From Lactarius indigo (Eukaryota; Basidiomycota; Agaricomycetes; Russulales; Russulaceae), in the NCBI GenBank assembly GCA_025766275.1, contig JAFKAC010000053.1:62001-126000 (forward strand): 64,000 nucleotides of DNA. Direction: 5' to 3'. Below are positions 54,273 to 63,251 of this stretch, one piece after another. The notes under the pieces were generated by a model. That model saw only the letters and a program-made list of their open reading frames with translations. It was not told the origin of the DNA and searched no databases. Each line of letters opens with the position of its first letter. Position 1 is the stretch's first letter. Position numbers and translations under genes: made by a program.

Positions 54273-55026
54273 TGTCACGGACGCTCTATTTTTGCCTTAT
54301 TTTTCCATATTTTTATGGATTTATCTGGTAAAGATACGAGCCTCCAACGTTGAGTCAAATATCCAAGTCCTTATCATTAGATATGATAAGATGGTTAGTC
54401 ACGTGATGCCAACATGTGCACCCACAAGCACGTGACCCTGGGATAGTAACTCCCTTGTTAGGAGTTACCTTTCTAGGTCACTTTCCTCATTAGTATAGTA
54501 GTTTCTCATTGGACGATAAGCAGGGAAGATTCTAGATAGTTCTAGACTACGTTGTCATAGGGTTGTGACTCATAGATAAGGACGTGTCACTGTTCTGTCA
54601 GCGTTAATGACTGTGCATCAGTCAGCACAATAGATAACGCTATTATTAGATACGACGCGTCAGCGCCTGACTCATTACTATAAGGTTTAGTAGTAATTCG
54701 GACTCAGCCGCAGCATAGTATATAAACCCTCATGTAGCATCCTGAGTGGAACCAACTTGTCCTCTTGGTTCTCCACTCAGGTGCGTATTTCCCTTGTACT
54801 TCCCTTACCTCTCCAATGTTAACTTGTCCTCTTGGTTCTCCACTCAGCGTGCCACAGTGTGATCACCTGACATAGCACCTTGTATAAAGGTGTCAAGCGT
54901 GTCTACTCTCCACTGTGACTGTACGTTCGGCGCGTGACTTGTCTCCGCGCTAGGCTTGAGTGTGCACTAGTTCAGTTCACTTACTCTCTGCTTGGTCTAG
55001 TTGTCGCGATAAGTCATACCGCTACA
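54273..55026 (+). repeat. Gypsy-1 3' LTR
   Basis: 754 bp, TGTCACGG to GCTACA, matching the 5' copy, followed by target duplication CTGAT. Confidence 0.92.
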
Positions 55027-55411
55027 CTGATCTGTTTGTTGAAGTAAGCGCGCTTGACCCGTTTCGTGATGCGTTTAAGGTTCTGTTTGGCCGCGCATCG
55101 CTCTTCAGAGTCACCGAAGGTATGGAGTCTGAGGATGTTTGCGGCTTCCCGACATTCGTCGTTCCACCATGGGTTACCCCAGTCCTTTTGTGGGGCCTTT
55201 GTCCCAAAGTGAGTGGTTGAGGCATTGGCAATGGCCATCTGAAGTTGATCCGCGGCATCGTCGATTTGAGACGGGGTGGCAAGGTCGGTTAGGGGGGGAA
55301 GGTGTGCGGCAATGTCTTCGCGCCAGGCTTTGAGGACGTCGTCGTCCCAAGTGATCGAGAAGGACATGACAGGGTGTTGTTTGGGGCCGCGATGGATGCT
55401 GGCGATCTCCC
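55027..55411 (-). mobile_element. Tad-like LINE, segment 3 (endonuclease/RT linker)
   Basis: The minus-strand frame reads EIASIHRGPKQHP, SITWDDDVLKAWREDIAAHL, then WGNPWWNDECREAANILR and KRVKRAYFNKQIS, typical of the segment between the endonuclease and RT of LINE ORF2. It joins segment 2 in frame once Gypsy-1 is removed. Upstream it is cut by Copia-3, so the endonuclease lies beyond the window. Confidence 0.78.
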
Positions 55412-55810
55412 TGTTGAAACGTGATAAGTACGTAAGGACCTTATCTATAGCAGTTACGACATTACTGTACTATATTTACCATATTAGGCAGTCACGATAC
55501 GTACAATAGTGGGCGTATCATGTCCCGTGATGAGGAGAAGTCCTATGACTATCTCAGAAGGGCAAAACACATTAGGCGTGTGTAAAAACGCGATATTGTG
55601 GACGCCTTTACTCATCACTTAACCGCAAATGGACATGGTGGGGCCATAGAGCATAAATACCCTCCTATGTGGGGAGAGAGGCGAATTCAGAACATCACCC
55701 ACTTTGCTTGTGCACATTCTCCTCTCTCATTAGTCTCTCAACCTACTCAAAGGTGAGAACGTCCTTCCTGCGTGCTGTGCTTTGGCCTATAAGGCTTTTG
55801 CTGCGCAACA
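55412..55810 (+). repeat. Copia-3 5' LTR
   Basis: 399 bp with TGTTGA and CAACA ends. CATAAATACC near 55650 may be the TATA box. Confidence 0.68.
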
Positions 55811-55824
55811 GGTTATGGGCCCTG
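55811..55824 (+). promoter_or_regulatory. Copia-3 primer-binding site (initiator tRNA-Met type)
   Basis: GGTTATGGGCCCTG immediately after the LTR. Confidence 0.75.
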
Positions 55825-55949
55825 TTACAGGGCTTGCCGCTGCACTTCTAGACGAAGTTGCACCTGGTGGTATCGCACTCCTACCCTCTGTATCTATGAA
55901 CAGAGTGGTAACGAGAAAACAGCGAGCACACCCTGGGAGGCACCCTGGT

Positions 55950-56517
55950 TGTAACGCCACTACAGGGGCGTTAAGTACGACCTGCACTAAGTCAGTCAAT
56001 CGCTCGGTAGTCAAAGCTCAAAGGCTCGACTTCAGTATGGATGATGCACAAGAGTCACAAGGACGCGTGTCACTTGGGCTGTAGAGGAAAGCTAAGACTC
56101 GAAGGCCTAGCGAAAGCAAGGGTCGGGGGTCAAGGAGACTTCGCGTAGACGAGTGTAGTATTACACAAGAAGTCTAGTCTACCGTACAAGCTAGGTATGA
56201 CTAGAATTAAATAGAAATCGCACTGTATGGTCATTACAAACAGATGGCGCCATCGCCCAATCAAGGAAGAAAGAAAGGGACATATAGGGAACAAGGCAAG
56301 GCTATATCGAGGATAATGGAGAATCACGCGGGGTCGCGCGTGAGAGGGAACGAGTCGGAAACTAGCACATGTCAAGCTTTATCAGAAGAGAACGTCGATA
56401 AGCAAGGCGCGTGATGGAAACCGGGTAATCGTATCGTCCGCGTAGTCGTACAGGGCTCGTATAGTGTGGGAAGGGAATAATGGTAAGAAAAGGGACGAGT
56501 CCAAGGAAATCGTAACA
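55950..56517 (-). repeat. Gypsy-2 3' LTR
   Basis: 568 bp. Preceded on the minus strand by a purine tract (GACGGGGGGTAA, 56516-56529). Confidence 0.9.
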
Positions 56518-56551
56518 TTACCCCCCGTCTTGGTCTGAAGACGCCTCGACT

Positions 56552-58000
56552 TCAGGACTCCGGATCTATGAGGTCATAGATGTCAGCGTCGAGGTCATTC
56601 TCCGGCCACGGAGAGATGTCGAGTCGACAGTAATGCGTTTTGAGGAAGAGGAAGGGTCCGCATCTGCCGCACTTGCGACACATTTCGTACTGTGGGCACC
56701 GAATCTCGTCATGATTGGCATCGGTGCGAAAGCACCGCCCACACCACCTCCCTTGGGTGTGGGCCGCGATCGTTGGTGGTTCGGGGATGGTAAAGGAAGT
56801 GGTGGCCTCCGTAGCCACTGCTTGCCGTATGCGTTCGTCTGCTTGATAGGTCGTGATCACTTCTTCGACCATACCGGCACGGTGGAATATACATTGATAG
56901 GATTGATGTTCCTGGCTTTGGCAGTGTCGGCAAGCGGGCCGCGGTCTGGTGGGACAATCGCGTACGATGTGGTGGGGGCTGTTGCAATGATAGCAGCGTC
57001 GGCGATGGGGTTTGTCGGCGAGGCGGGGGAACTCCAATGGTCCTCCGCGTCGTGGGGAAAATGGGATGGCGTAGCGGGAGTGGCGAAGTGGGGCTGGTAG
57101 GGCCGTCATACGTGCATATTCGTTGCCGATGGTAGCCAGCGCCCCTGCGTACTGAAGGCGCCTTTTGGTACTGGCTAGCATTAAGTCGACCGTGAGCCGT
57201 TCCGCTCGTAGTTTGCGTGTGTCCTCCTCCAGTTTTTCGTACTTCTCGTCGAGTTCTTTGAGTGCCAAAAGCCCCGTTCTTAGCCTAGTGATCTCGGCCG
57301 TAAGACGAGGTGAGTTAAGCTCTATGAGGGTTTCGTCCAGAGCGCAGGCGCGGATGTCGTGAGGATCAAAGAACTGTAGTTGTTCCGTTGTAAAGGGGGG
57401 CACCGAGACGTTCGGTTGAAGTGACGAGAGGTAAACCTCCTCTCCATAGTGAGGTTGTCCCATGCCCATTGTCCCCACTACCTCGGTGAATCCCTTGCGA
57501 TAGTAAATATACTTCGCTGGGTTAGATCCACCGTCTGGTAGCGGGATCTGTAATGGGTAGTACTTGGGGGTGCCAGGAATGTTTGGAAAGAATGGAGCAC
57601 CTGGGTCATCTGTGTCGTTAGGAGGGGAATCGGGTCGGTCGTAGTCAATGGGGGTATGGACGCGGACCGGGGTAAACGGTTCTAGAGGCGGAGGTGGTGT
57701 GGACGATGGGGAAGATGGTGGTGATTGAGGTCGTGGTTCAGGTGGGGGGGTCGACTGTTGCTGAGGAGGTGGTGTTGGAGAGTATTGCCCTTCCTCCGGT
57801 GTTGACGGGGTAAGTTCCCCGGGTTCTCGTTCGATGGAGATGGGGGCGGTAATGGTAACATGTTGGGGGGATGGTGGTGGTGATAGACGGGGGATGCCGG
57901 TGAGGTCGAGGGTGACAATCCCTCGTTCGAGGGCGGCTTCGAGTTGGGGGTTGCTGAGGACGTTGACGAGAGTGGTGTCAGATACTGGGGTGTCGGTCAT
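56552..58000 (-). CDS. Gypsy-2 third ORF: zinc-knuckle protein of unknown role
   Basis: 482 aa from ATG 58000, 42 nt after the pol stop (58042). The frame is open further upstream, overlapping pol. Layout: MTDTPVSDTTLVNVL and a short helix, a long Pro/Ser/Thr-rich segment (about residues 30-150), a conserved-looking block with PKYYPLQIPLPDGG and YIYYRKGFTEVVGTMG, a coiled coil (about 255-315, ELDEKYEKLEEDTRKLRAER), then a Cys/His-rich end. CCHC knuckles: CYHCNSPHHIVRDC and CRHCQSQEHQSYQC, then CGRCFRTDANHDEIRC and CRKCGRCG with HYC. It resembles a second Gag-like nucleic acid-binding protein, placed where env lies in other elements, but has no signal peptide or membrane segment. No stop interrupts it, so it is under some selection or young. 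Function not known. Confidence 0.82.
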   Translation of the reverse strand: MTDTPVSDTTLVNVLSNPQLEAALERGIVTLDLTGIPRLSPPPSPQHVTITAPISIEREPGELTPSTPEEGQYSPTPPPQQQSTPPPEPRPQSPPSSPSSTPPPPLEPFTPVRVHTPIDYDRPDSPPNDTDDPGAPFFPNIPGTPKYYPLQIPLPDGGSNPAKYIYYRKGFTEVVGTMGMGQPHYGEEVYLSSLQPNVSVPPFTTEQLQFFDPHDIRACALDETLIELNSPRLTAEITRLRTGLLALKELDEKYEKLEEDTRKLRAERLTVDLMLASTKRRLQYAGALATIGNEYARMTALPAPLRHSRYAIPFSPRRGGPLEFPRLADKPHRRRCYHCNSPHHIVRDCPTRPRPACRHCQSQEHQSYQCIFHRAGMVEEVITTYQADERIRQAVATEATTSFTIPEPPTIAAHTQGRWCGRCFRTDANHDEIRCPQYEMCRKCGRCGPFLFLKTHYCRLDISPWPENDLDADIYDLIDPES

Positions 58001-58041
58001 TGTTGCGTTGGGGAATGCGGGAATGTGAAAGAGGGGTGTTC

Positions 58042-61000
58042 TTATATCGTTCGTCCAGCCCCTTTGGCGGTCGGATATCGTCGGTAGAAGTCTTTGATGG
58101 CGTCTGTGGCGTGGGTCATGTTTGTTGCGGGTTCCCATGTGTTATCGCTTGGTGGGAATCCCTTCCACTTTACTAGGTAGTGGAGTTTGCGCCCTCTTCC
58201 TCGTTCCTGGGCGTCTTCGATCTGCTCCACTTCATACTCCTCCTCTCCATCGATAAGGTCCGGCGGAGGTCGGGTATAGTTTGCGCCATGCATCTCCGTT
58301 TCTTTGTATGGCGTTAGAAGGTTCGCATGGAATACTGGGTGTATTTTCCATGATGCCGGAAGTTCCAGTTCGTATGAAACGTCTGATAGAACCTTGACGA
58401 TGTTAAAGGGTCCGTATCGCTTCGGGGCTAATTTGCTTGTGGGGTAGAAGGTACGGAGGTTGGTCCCTTCTAACCATACTTGATCCCCTTGCTGATAAGG
58501 TGTGAACCCTGTTTTTCCTCGTTGGGCCATGAGGCGTTGTGCGTGTTTGATACTATCTTGTGCATGTTGTCGGAGTATCTGCAATTCTTCCAATCTTTGA
58601 TCCACCGCGGGACTGTGTGATGGTTTTGGTGTCCACACAGTTCGTGGTTCCCACCCCATAATGAGAGAAAAGGGGGAATGCCTGGTGGTGGCATTTCTCC
58701 AGGAATTGTGAGCGAATTGTGCCATGGGTAGGAGTTCCACCCAGTTGTCCTGTTGCACGTTACACCAATGTCGCAAGTATTGTTCTAACCATTGGTTTGT
58801 TCGTTCTGATTGACCGTCCGTTTGCGGGTGATACGCTGATGATACATTTTGCTGTATCCCCAGTGTTTTGCACAGTTGTCGCATGAACATAGACGTGAAT
58901 CTTGGATCTCGATCGGATATGATCCTTCGGGGTAGGCCGTAATGGGGATAGACATGTCGGAGATAAAGTTTTGCCACGCCTTCCGACGTTATGGTTTCGT
59001 TACATGGTATGAATATTGCCGCTTTCGAGCAGTCGTGGTCCGTGATGGTGAGGATTGAATCAAACCCTTTTGATATTGGGAGTTTGACTATGAAGTCCAT
59101 GGCTACCACTTCAAACGGTTCGGCCGATGGTTCGGTGGTAATGGGAAATAAGTGGGGCTTCTGTTGGTGATGATTGATTTTGTTGCTTTGGCATGTTGCA
59201 CACCCCTTAACGTAGGCTTCCACGTCTTTGCGCATGTTGGGCCACCAGAAGTTGCGTCGTAATAGCTCTAGAGTGTTTGCAATTCCTGGATGTCCTGCGC
59301 TTGGAGTATCGTGGAAAAAGGTGATCACCCCCCGTTTAAGTTCGTTGTTTCCCACAACAACGAGAGCATCGCCCTTCCACCACAGCCCGTTGTGTTTCTT
59401 TAGGTTGTGGGGTTCGATCCACGGGAGGAGTGCTGCTTCGTCCATATTTTGTGCAATTTGAGTCCATATATCCATGTCGTGCATGGATGTTTGGGTGACT
59501 TTGAGAAATACGTCGTCCGGGAGTACTGTGACGTGATCATTGTCACTGGTGCCGTCATCATAATCAGGCCTTCTCGATAAGGAGTCCGCTTGCGTATTTT
59601 TGGTACCAGGGATGTGTTTGAGTACAAAGTTGTACTCCGATAGTTCTTGGAACTCCCGCGCTACTCGTCGACTAATTTTCCTAGGTTCTTTCCAGTATTG
59701 CAGGTTGGCATGGTCTGTATGGATTGTTATTAAATGGGGGGATCCCACGAGGTATGTTCGCCAAGTGCGTAATGCTTTAACGATTGCTAGTAGCTCCCTA
59801 TCGTAAATGTCGTAATTGCGTTCGGCTTCTGATAGGGATTCGGAATAGAATGCGACCGGGTGCATTTTGTTATCTTCTCCTTTCTGATTTAAGACAGCCC
59901 CTAGAGCATAACTTGAAGCGTCGACTTCGATTTCGAAGGGTTGATCTAGTTTCGGGAATAACAGGACCGGTTCCGAACTGATTCGGTCTTTGATGGTGTT
60001 GAAGGCTTTTTGTCTAGCTTCTGTCCATTCCCAGGGGACGTCTTTCTTCGTAAGGTCGTGGAGGGGCCTCGCAATTGTAGAGAATCCCCGTATGAATCGC
60101 CGGTAGAAATTGCAGAATCCTAAGAAGGCTCGTACTTCCTTGAGTGATGTCGGTGCCTTCCATTCCCGGACCCCCTGCACTTTGATTGGGTCCATTCGCA
60201 GTTGTCCATGCCCAATGATTAGCCCCAGGTATTCCACTTCGTAGACTTCAAATACGCATTTCTCTGGTTTGATGTATAAGTCGTGTTTGTCGCAGAGGTC
60301 AAGGACTTGGTGTAACACCATTCTGTGGTGGGTACGGTTGTCCGCGGTCGCGATTAGGATATCGTCCATGTAGACGATCACTTCTCCTGTCAACACTAAC
60401 TCCCGGAAGATGGTGTCCATCATAGTTTGGAAGGTGCTTGGGGAGTTAGTGAGGCCAAAGAACATGACTCGCGGTTCGAATAGTCCCTGATTTGTCTTGA
60501 ACGCCGCCTTCCATTCATCCCCCTGTTTGATTCGAACGTTGTTGTATCCCCATCGAATGTCGAGTTTCGAGTAAAGTCTTGCTTCTCGAATTTTGTCGAT
60601 AAGTTCGGGGATTAGGGGGAGTGGATAGTGATTTTTTACGGTTAGTTCGTTGAGGCGGCGGTAGTCCTGTACCGGGCGTAGTTTCCCGTCCTTCTTTTTG
60701 ATAAAAAAGAAGGGAGATGTGTAAGGAGACTTGGATGGTTGGATGTACTTCTTTTCCAAGTGTTCGGTTACGAATTCTGTTAGTTTTTTGTTTTCCGGGA
60801 TTGTGAGTGGGTATACTTTGCAATCCATTGTTTCAGGGGCGGTTGGGACTAGATCGATGGCGTGATCCCACGGGCATGAAGGGGGAAAGCGCTGAGACGC
60901 TTCTTCGCTGAAAACTTTCTGATGTCTCCGGTATTCTTCCGGGACCATCTCTTCGAAGGTTTTCTGGGGTCTTTTGGCCGCTTCTTGCTGCGCCAGTTCC

Positions 61001-61575
61001 GATGCTGTTGTCGTTTTCCGCAGTCGGATCGAAGGTTCGTCCTCTCCTTGTAGCTGTTCCCAGGCTGATTCGTCCAGTTGATACGTCTCCAATGCCTTGA
61101 TAGTTGCTTCAAGAGGCATAGCTTCGTCGGACAGATGCAGGCTGGTGATGACCACTGGTTGGAACTCTTCGTCGAGTGTGGCGTCTCGCCAATGGAACTT
61201 GGGTTCGAAAGCCGTAAACCAGGGATATCCCAGTATAACTTCGTCGTTTCCTAGGTCTGTGATAAGGAATCGAAGGTTTTGGGTCTTTCCTCCGGTTTTA
61301 ACAGTGAGGTCGGTGAAAGATGTGATCTCTCCTCCTTGATTGTGGGTTCCATCTACGTTCCATATCTTGATGGAACGTTTGGTAGGTAGCCAGGCTATTT
61401 TAAGTCGCTTCAAGAGGTTTGCGCTGATGAAGTTGTCTGTTGCGCCTGAATCTACCAAGACATTTCGTTCGGCCGTCGCGTGAGCAGATTTGAAAAGTAC
61501 TGGAATTCGCATGGATCGGAATCTGCTATTGTACACGCTAAGTTTTAATGCTCTAGCCCAGGCCGCCGGGTTCAA
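58042..61575 (-). CDS. Gypsy-2 Pol with chromodomain
   Basis: 1177 aa counted from TTG 61575. The frame opens about 30 nt earlier and overlaps the gag end in the -1 frame, so Pol is probably made by frameshift or reinitiation. Protease: NVLVDSGATDNFISANLL. RT: PFFFIKKKDGKLRPVQDYRR, DIRWGYNNVRIKQGDEWKAA and VYMDDILIATAD. RNase H: IEVDASSYALGAVLNQKG. Integrase: HPGIANTLELLRRNFWWP, CATCQSNK, then MDFIVKLP, ISDRDPRF and YHPQTDGQSERTNQ. Chromodomain: EYEVEQIEDAQ, YLVKWKGFPPSDNTWEP. The frame is uninterrupted. Divergent from Gypsy-1 Pol, so a separate family. Confidence 0.93.
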   Translation of the reverse strand: MNPAAWARALKLSVYNSRFRSMRIPVLFKSAHATAERNVLVDSGATDNFISANLLKRLKIAWLPTKRSIKIWNVDGTHNQGGEITSFTDLTVKTGGKTQNLRFLITDLGNDEVILGYPWFTAFEPKFHWRDATLDEEFQPVVITSLHLSDEAMPLEATIKALETYQLDESAWEQLQGEDEPSIRLRKTTTASELAQQEAAKRPQKTFEEMVPEEYRRHQKVFSEEASQRFPPSCPWDHAIDLVPTAPETMDCKVYPLTIPENKKLTEFVTEHLEKKYIQPSKSPYTSPFFFIKKKDGKLRPVQDYRRLNELTVKNHYPLPLIPELIDKIREARLYSKLDIRWGYNNVRIKQGDEWKAAFKTNQGLFEPRVMFFGLTNSPSTFQTMMDTIFRELVLTGEVIVYMDDILIATADNRTHHRMVLHQVLDLCDKHDLYIKPEKCVFEVYEVEYLGLIIGHGQLRMDPIKVQGVREWKAPTSLKEVRAFLGFCNFYRRFIRGFSTIARPLHDLTKKDVPWEWTEARQKAFNTIKDRISSEPVLLFPKLDQPFEIEVDASSYALGAVLNQKGEDNKMHPVAFYSESLSEAERNYDIYDRELLAIVKALRTWRTYLVGSPHLITIHTDHANLQYWKEPRKISRRVAREFQELSEYNFVLKHIPGTKNTQADSLSRRPDYDDGTSDNDHVTVLPDDVFLKVTQTSMHDMDIWTQIAQNMDEAALLPWIEPHNLKKHNGLWWKGDALVVVGNNELKRGVITFFHDTPSAGHPGIANTLELLRRNFWWPNMRKDVEAYVKGCATCQSNKINHHQQKPHLFPITTEPSAEPFEVVAMDFIVKLPISKGFDSILTITDHDCSKAAIFIPCNETITSEGVAKLYLRHVYPHYGLPRRIISDRDPRFTSMFMRQLCKTLGIQQNVSSAYHPQTDGQSERTNQWLEQYLRHWCNVQQDNWVELLPMAQFAHNSWRNATTRHSPFSLIMGWEPRTVWTPKPSHSPAVDQRLEELQILRQHAQDSIKHAQRLMAQRGKTGFTPYQQGDQVWLEGTNLRTFYPTSKLAPKRYGPFNIVKVLSDVSYELELPASWKIHPVFHANLLTPYKETEMHGANYTRPPPDLIDGEEEYEVEQIEDAQERGRGRKLHYLVKWKGFPPSDNTWEPATNMTHATDAIKDFYRRYPTAKGAGRTI

Positions 61576-63233
61576 GCGTTCAGAAAATCCTTCTTTTGTC
61601 CGAAGAGTTTATCCACCATTAACTCTCGTACTTCGGGGGTCTGAGCGAATAAGGCTGCTACTTGAGCGTCCGCTTGTTCTTCATTGGAAAGGGGGCGTGA
61701 TGCCGTCATTGAGATGGTGGCGGTGGTTGGAGTAGGGTCGCTTGTGCTTGCGGCCTTGACAGTTGGGGCCGTTTTTTGAGGACAGAATCTGGAGATGTGT
61801 CCTTGTCCTCGGCATTGGAAGCATCTTCCTTCTTTCTGAAGTAGCTTCTTTTCGTCCTCCGTCATTGCTGCTCTTGCACGAGTTCGGCTGACGTCCATTG
61901 CGTTTGGATCTCTAGTTTTGTTGAGAGCGTTCAACCATTGATCGCGGGAGGCTCCTCCTTTCTTGTCTGTTCTCCCCTTGGTGAGTCTGTCCTTGAGGAG
62001 GAGATATTCCGCTTGCTGGAGTGTAACCGCCGTTTTCCAATCGTCCCAGTCTATGGGGTGGTGGAACTTGATTGCGTTTATGACTAGCGCATTTGGGAGG
62101 CCTTTCTGGAAAATTTCCAGGGTAGTGGCCTCGTCCTTATTGTATCCTGCCTTGTTGGCCAGGTTAGAGAATTTGGCTATATAAGTGTCGATATCTTCTT
62201 TGTCCATTCGTAGATTTTGAATGGCGTGGCGGGCTTTTTGTTGTTGAGTGGTGTCGGTGTATGCTTGGATAAACCTTGTTTCGATAGTGTTCCATAGGTT
62301 TTCGGCGTTCATGGCTACCCCTCCCGCCAATTGGTCAGCCAGCCACTGTATTTGTTCTTCGACCCAGTCATCCACTAATGGCCCTCGGATGTACGAGAGG
62401 AGGGTCATAGCGCGTGAATAAGGGAGGGTCAATTGTTGGACATTCGGGTTCATTCCTCGGTAGAGTGCGAAGGCATTTAGGAAGGCTCTGCTGGCTTCTC
62501 GATCCCCGGTGAATTCTGGTGGGGGGTTTCCTCCGAGTCGCCCGTTTGGTGGGAGTCCTCCAACGGCGGGACCTGCTGCTGCTCCGCCGCCTCCACCTCC
62601 AGGCGCGCCGCCTCCGCCTCCAGGCGCACCGCCTCCACCTCCAGGCGCACCGCCTCCACCTCCAGGCGCACCACCTCCATGATGACTTCCTGCGCCTCCC
62701 GCAGCGCTTCCCCCGCTTGTCGACATACTTCCTCCCACAGGATGTCCTCCACTACTTGCAGGATTCGCTGTCGAGGAGCCTGCGGCTGGTTGCGCGGAGG
62801 TGAGGGTGGTGGAGAGTTGGGTGGTGGACATATTGGCATATGATGCGAAGTCCACAGGTCGTTGGATGGTAGGCGTAAGTGTTGGGTTGTCTAAGTCGGG
62901 TTCAGAAGATGGTTCCTCGATATCGGAATCAGCCTCGATGGCGCTAATTTGTCCTTTTCCTGGTCCTAGGCCTAGGTGTGTGGGGACGGGTTTATAGGAG
63001 TACCAGGAGTGCTTTGAATCGGAGTAGGCAATGTAGGCCCAGATGTGTTGGTCTTCAATATACTCGATTGGTTCGTACGTGAGTTTATCGGGGTCGTAGA
63101 CGTAATACCCTTCGTCGTGTGGGGTGTTCCTCCAAAGAGCGGTTCCTTTGATAGAAGGCCTTAGGTCGTTGTATGGATGCCGCTCCAGGTACTCTTTTAC
63201 GAACTGTGTTCGGCTTCGGCTGGTGAGAGCCAC
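61572..63233 (-). CDS. Gypsy-2 Gag
   Basis: About 553 aa. The N-terminus (FVKEYLERHPYNDLRP, WRNTPHDEGYYVYDPDKLTYEP, YSDSKHSWYSYKP) is a compact, presumably conserved block. A Ser/Thr-rich part follows, then a Gly-rich hinge built from 21-bp repeats (62587-62680), the Gag core (PPEFTGDREASRAFLNAF, WNTIETRFIQAYTD, DIDTYIAKFSNLANKAGY), and a knuckle CFQCRGQGHISRFC near the end. No ATG precedes the N-terminal block: the frame has GTG at 63233 and is open back to a TAA inside the LTR, and the first ATG is about 130 codons later. A 3' splice-like CTCCACAG lies exactly before it. Confidence 0.85.
   Translation of the reverse strand: MALTSRSRTQFVKEYLERHPYNDLRPSIKGTALWRNTPHDEGYYVYDPDKLTYEPIEYIEDQHIWAYIAYSDSKHSWYSYKPVPTHLGLGPGKGQISAIEADSDIEEPSSEPDLDNPTLTPTIQRPVDFASYANMSTTQLSTTLTSAQPAAGSSTANPASSGGHPVGGSMSTSGGSAAGGAGSHHGGGAPGGGGGAPGGGGGAPGGGGGAPGGGGGGAAAGPAVGGLPPNGRLGGNPPPEFTGDREASRAFLNAFALYRGMNPNVQQLTLPYSRAMTLLSYIRGPLVDDWVEEQIQWLADQLAGGVAMNAENLWNTIETRFIQAYTDTTQQQKARHAIQNLRMDKEDIDTYIAKFSNLANKAGYNKDEATTLEIFQKGLPNALVINAIKFHHPIDWDDWKTAVTLQQAEYLLLKDRLTKGRTDKKGGASRDQWLNALNKTRDPNAMDVSRTRARAAMTEDEKKLLQKEGRCFQCRGQGHISRFCPQKTAPTVKAASTSDPTPTTATISMTASRPLSNEEQADAQVAALFAQTPEVRELMVDKLFGQKKDFLNA
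62587..62680 (-). repeat. 21-bp tandem repeat in Gypsy-2 gag (Gly-rich hinge)
   Basis: Four to five near-perfect copies of CCGCCTCCACCTCCAGGCGCA on the plus strand encode GAPGGGG-type repeats. Lengths of such arrays often vary between copies. Confidence 0.85.
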
Positions 63234-63238
63234 TGTGG

Positions 63239-63249
63239 AGACTAGACTT
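63239..63249 (-). promoter_or_regulatory. Gypsy-2 self-priming primer-binding site
   Basis: On the minus strand the LTR is followed by a TT spacer and AAGTCTAGTCT, the exact complement of AGACTAGACTT in the LTR (63472-63482, minus strand). That copy lies 27-33 bases after a TATTTAA box (63509-63515), the expected RNA start. Confidence 0.75.
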
Positions 63250-63251
63250 AA

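Larger units (their letters stand above)
40691..55026 (+). mobile_element. Gypsy-1: Ty3/gypsy chromodomain retrotransposon (contains Copia-2)
   Basis: 754-bp LTRs at 40691-41444 and 54273-55026 begin TGTCACGG and end GCTACA. The target duplication CTGAT is at 40686-40690 and 55027-55031. Without the nested Copia-2 (6.35 kb) the element is about 8 kb. Gag and pol lie on the plus strand with integrase after RNase H and a C-terminal chromodomain, as in chromoviruses. A purine tract AAGGAGGGGGG (54259-54269) precedes the 3' LTR. The two LTRs looked identical where compared, so the insertion is young, though older than Copia-2. Confidence 0.93.

Noticed and set aside
55782..56084. ORF spanning the Copia-3 leader and the Gypsy-2 LTR
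   Set aside because: It crosses an insertion junction and part of an LTR, so it is a chance frame.
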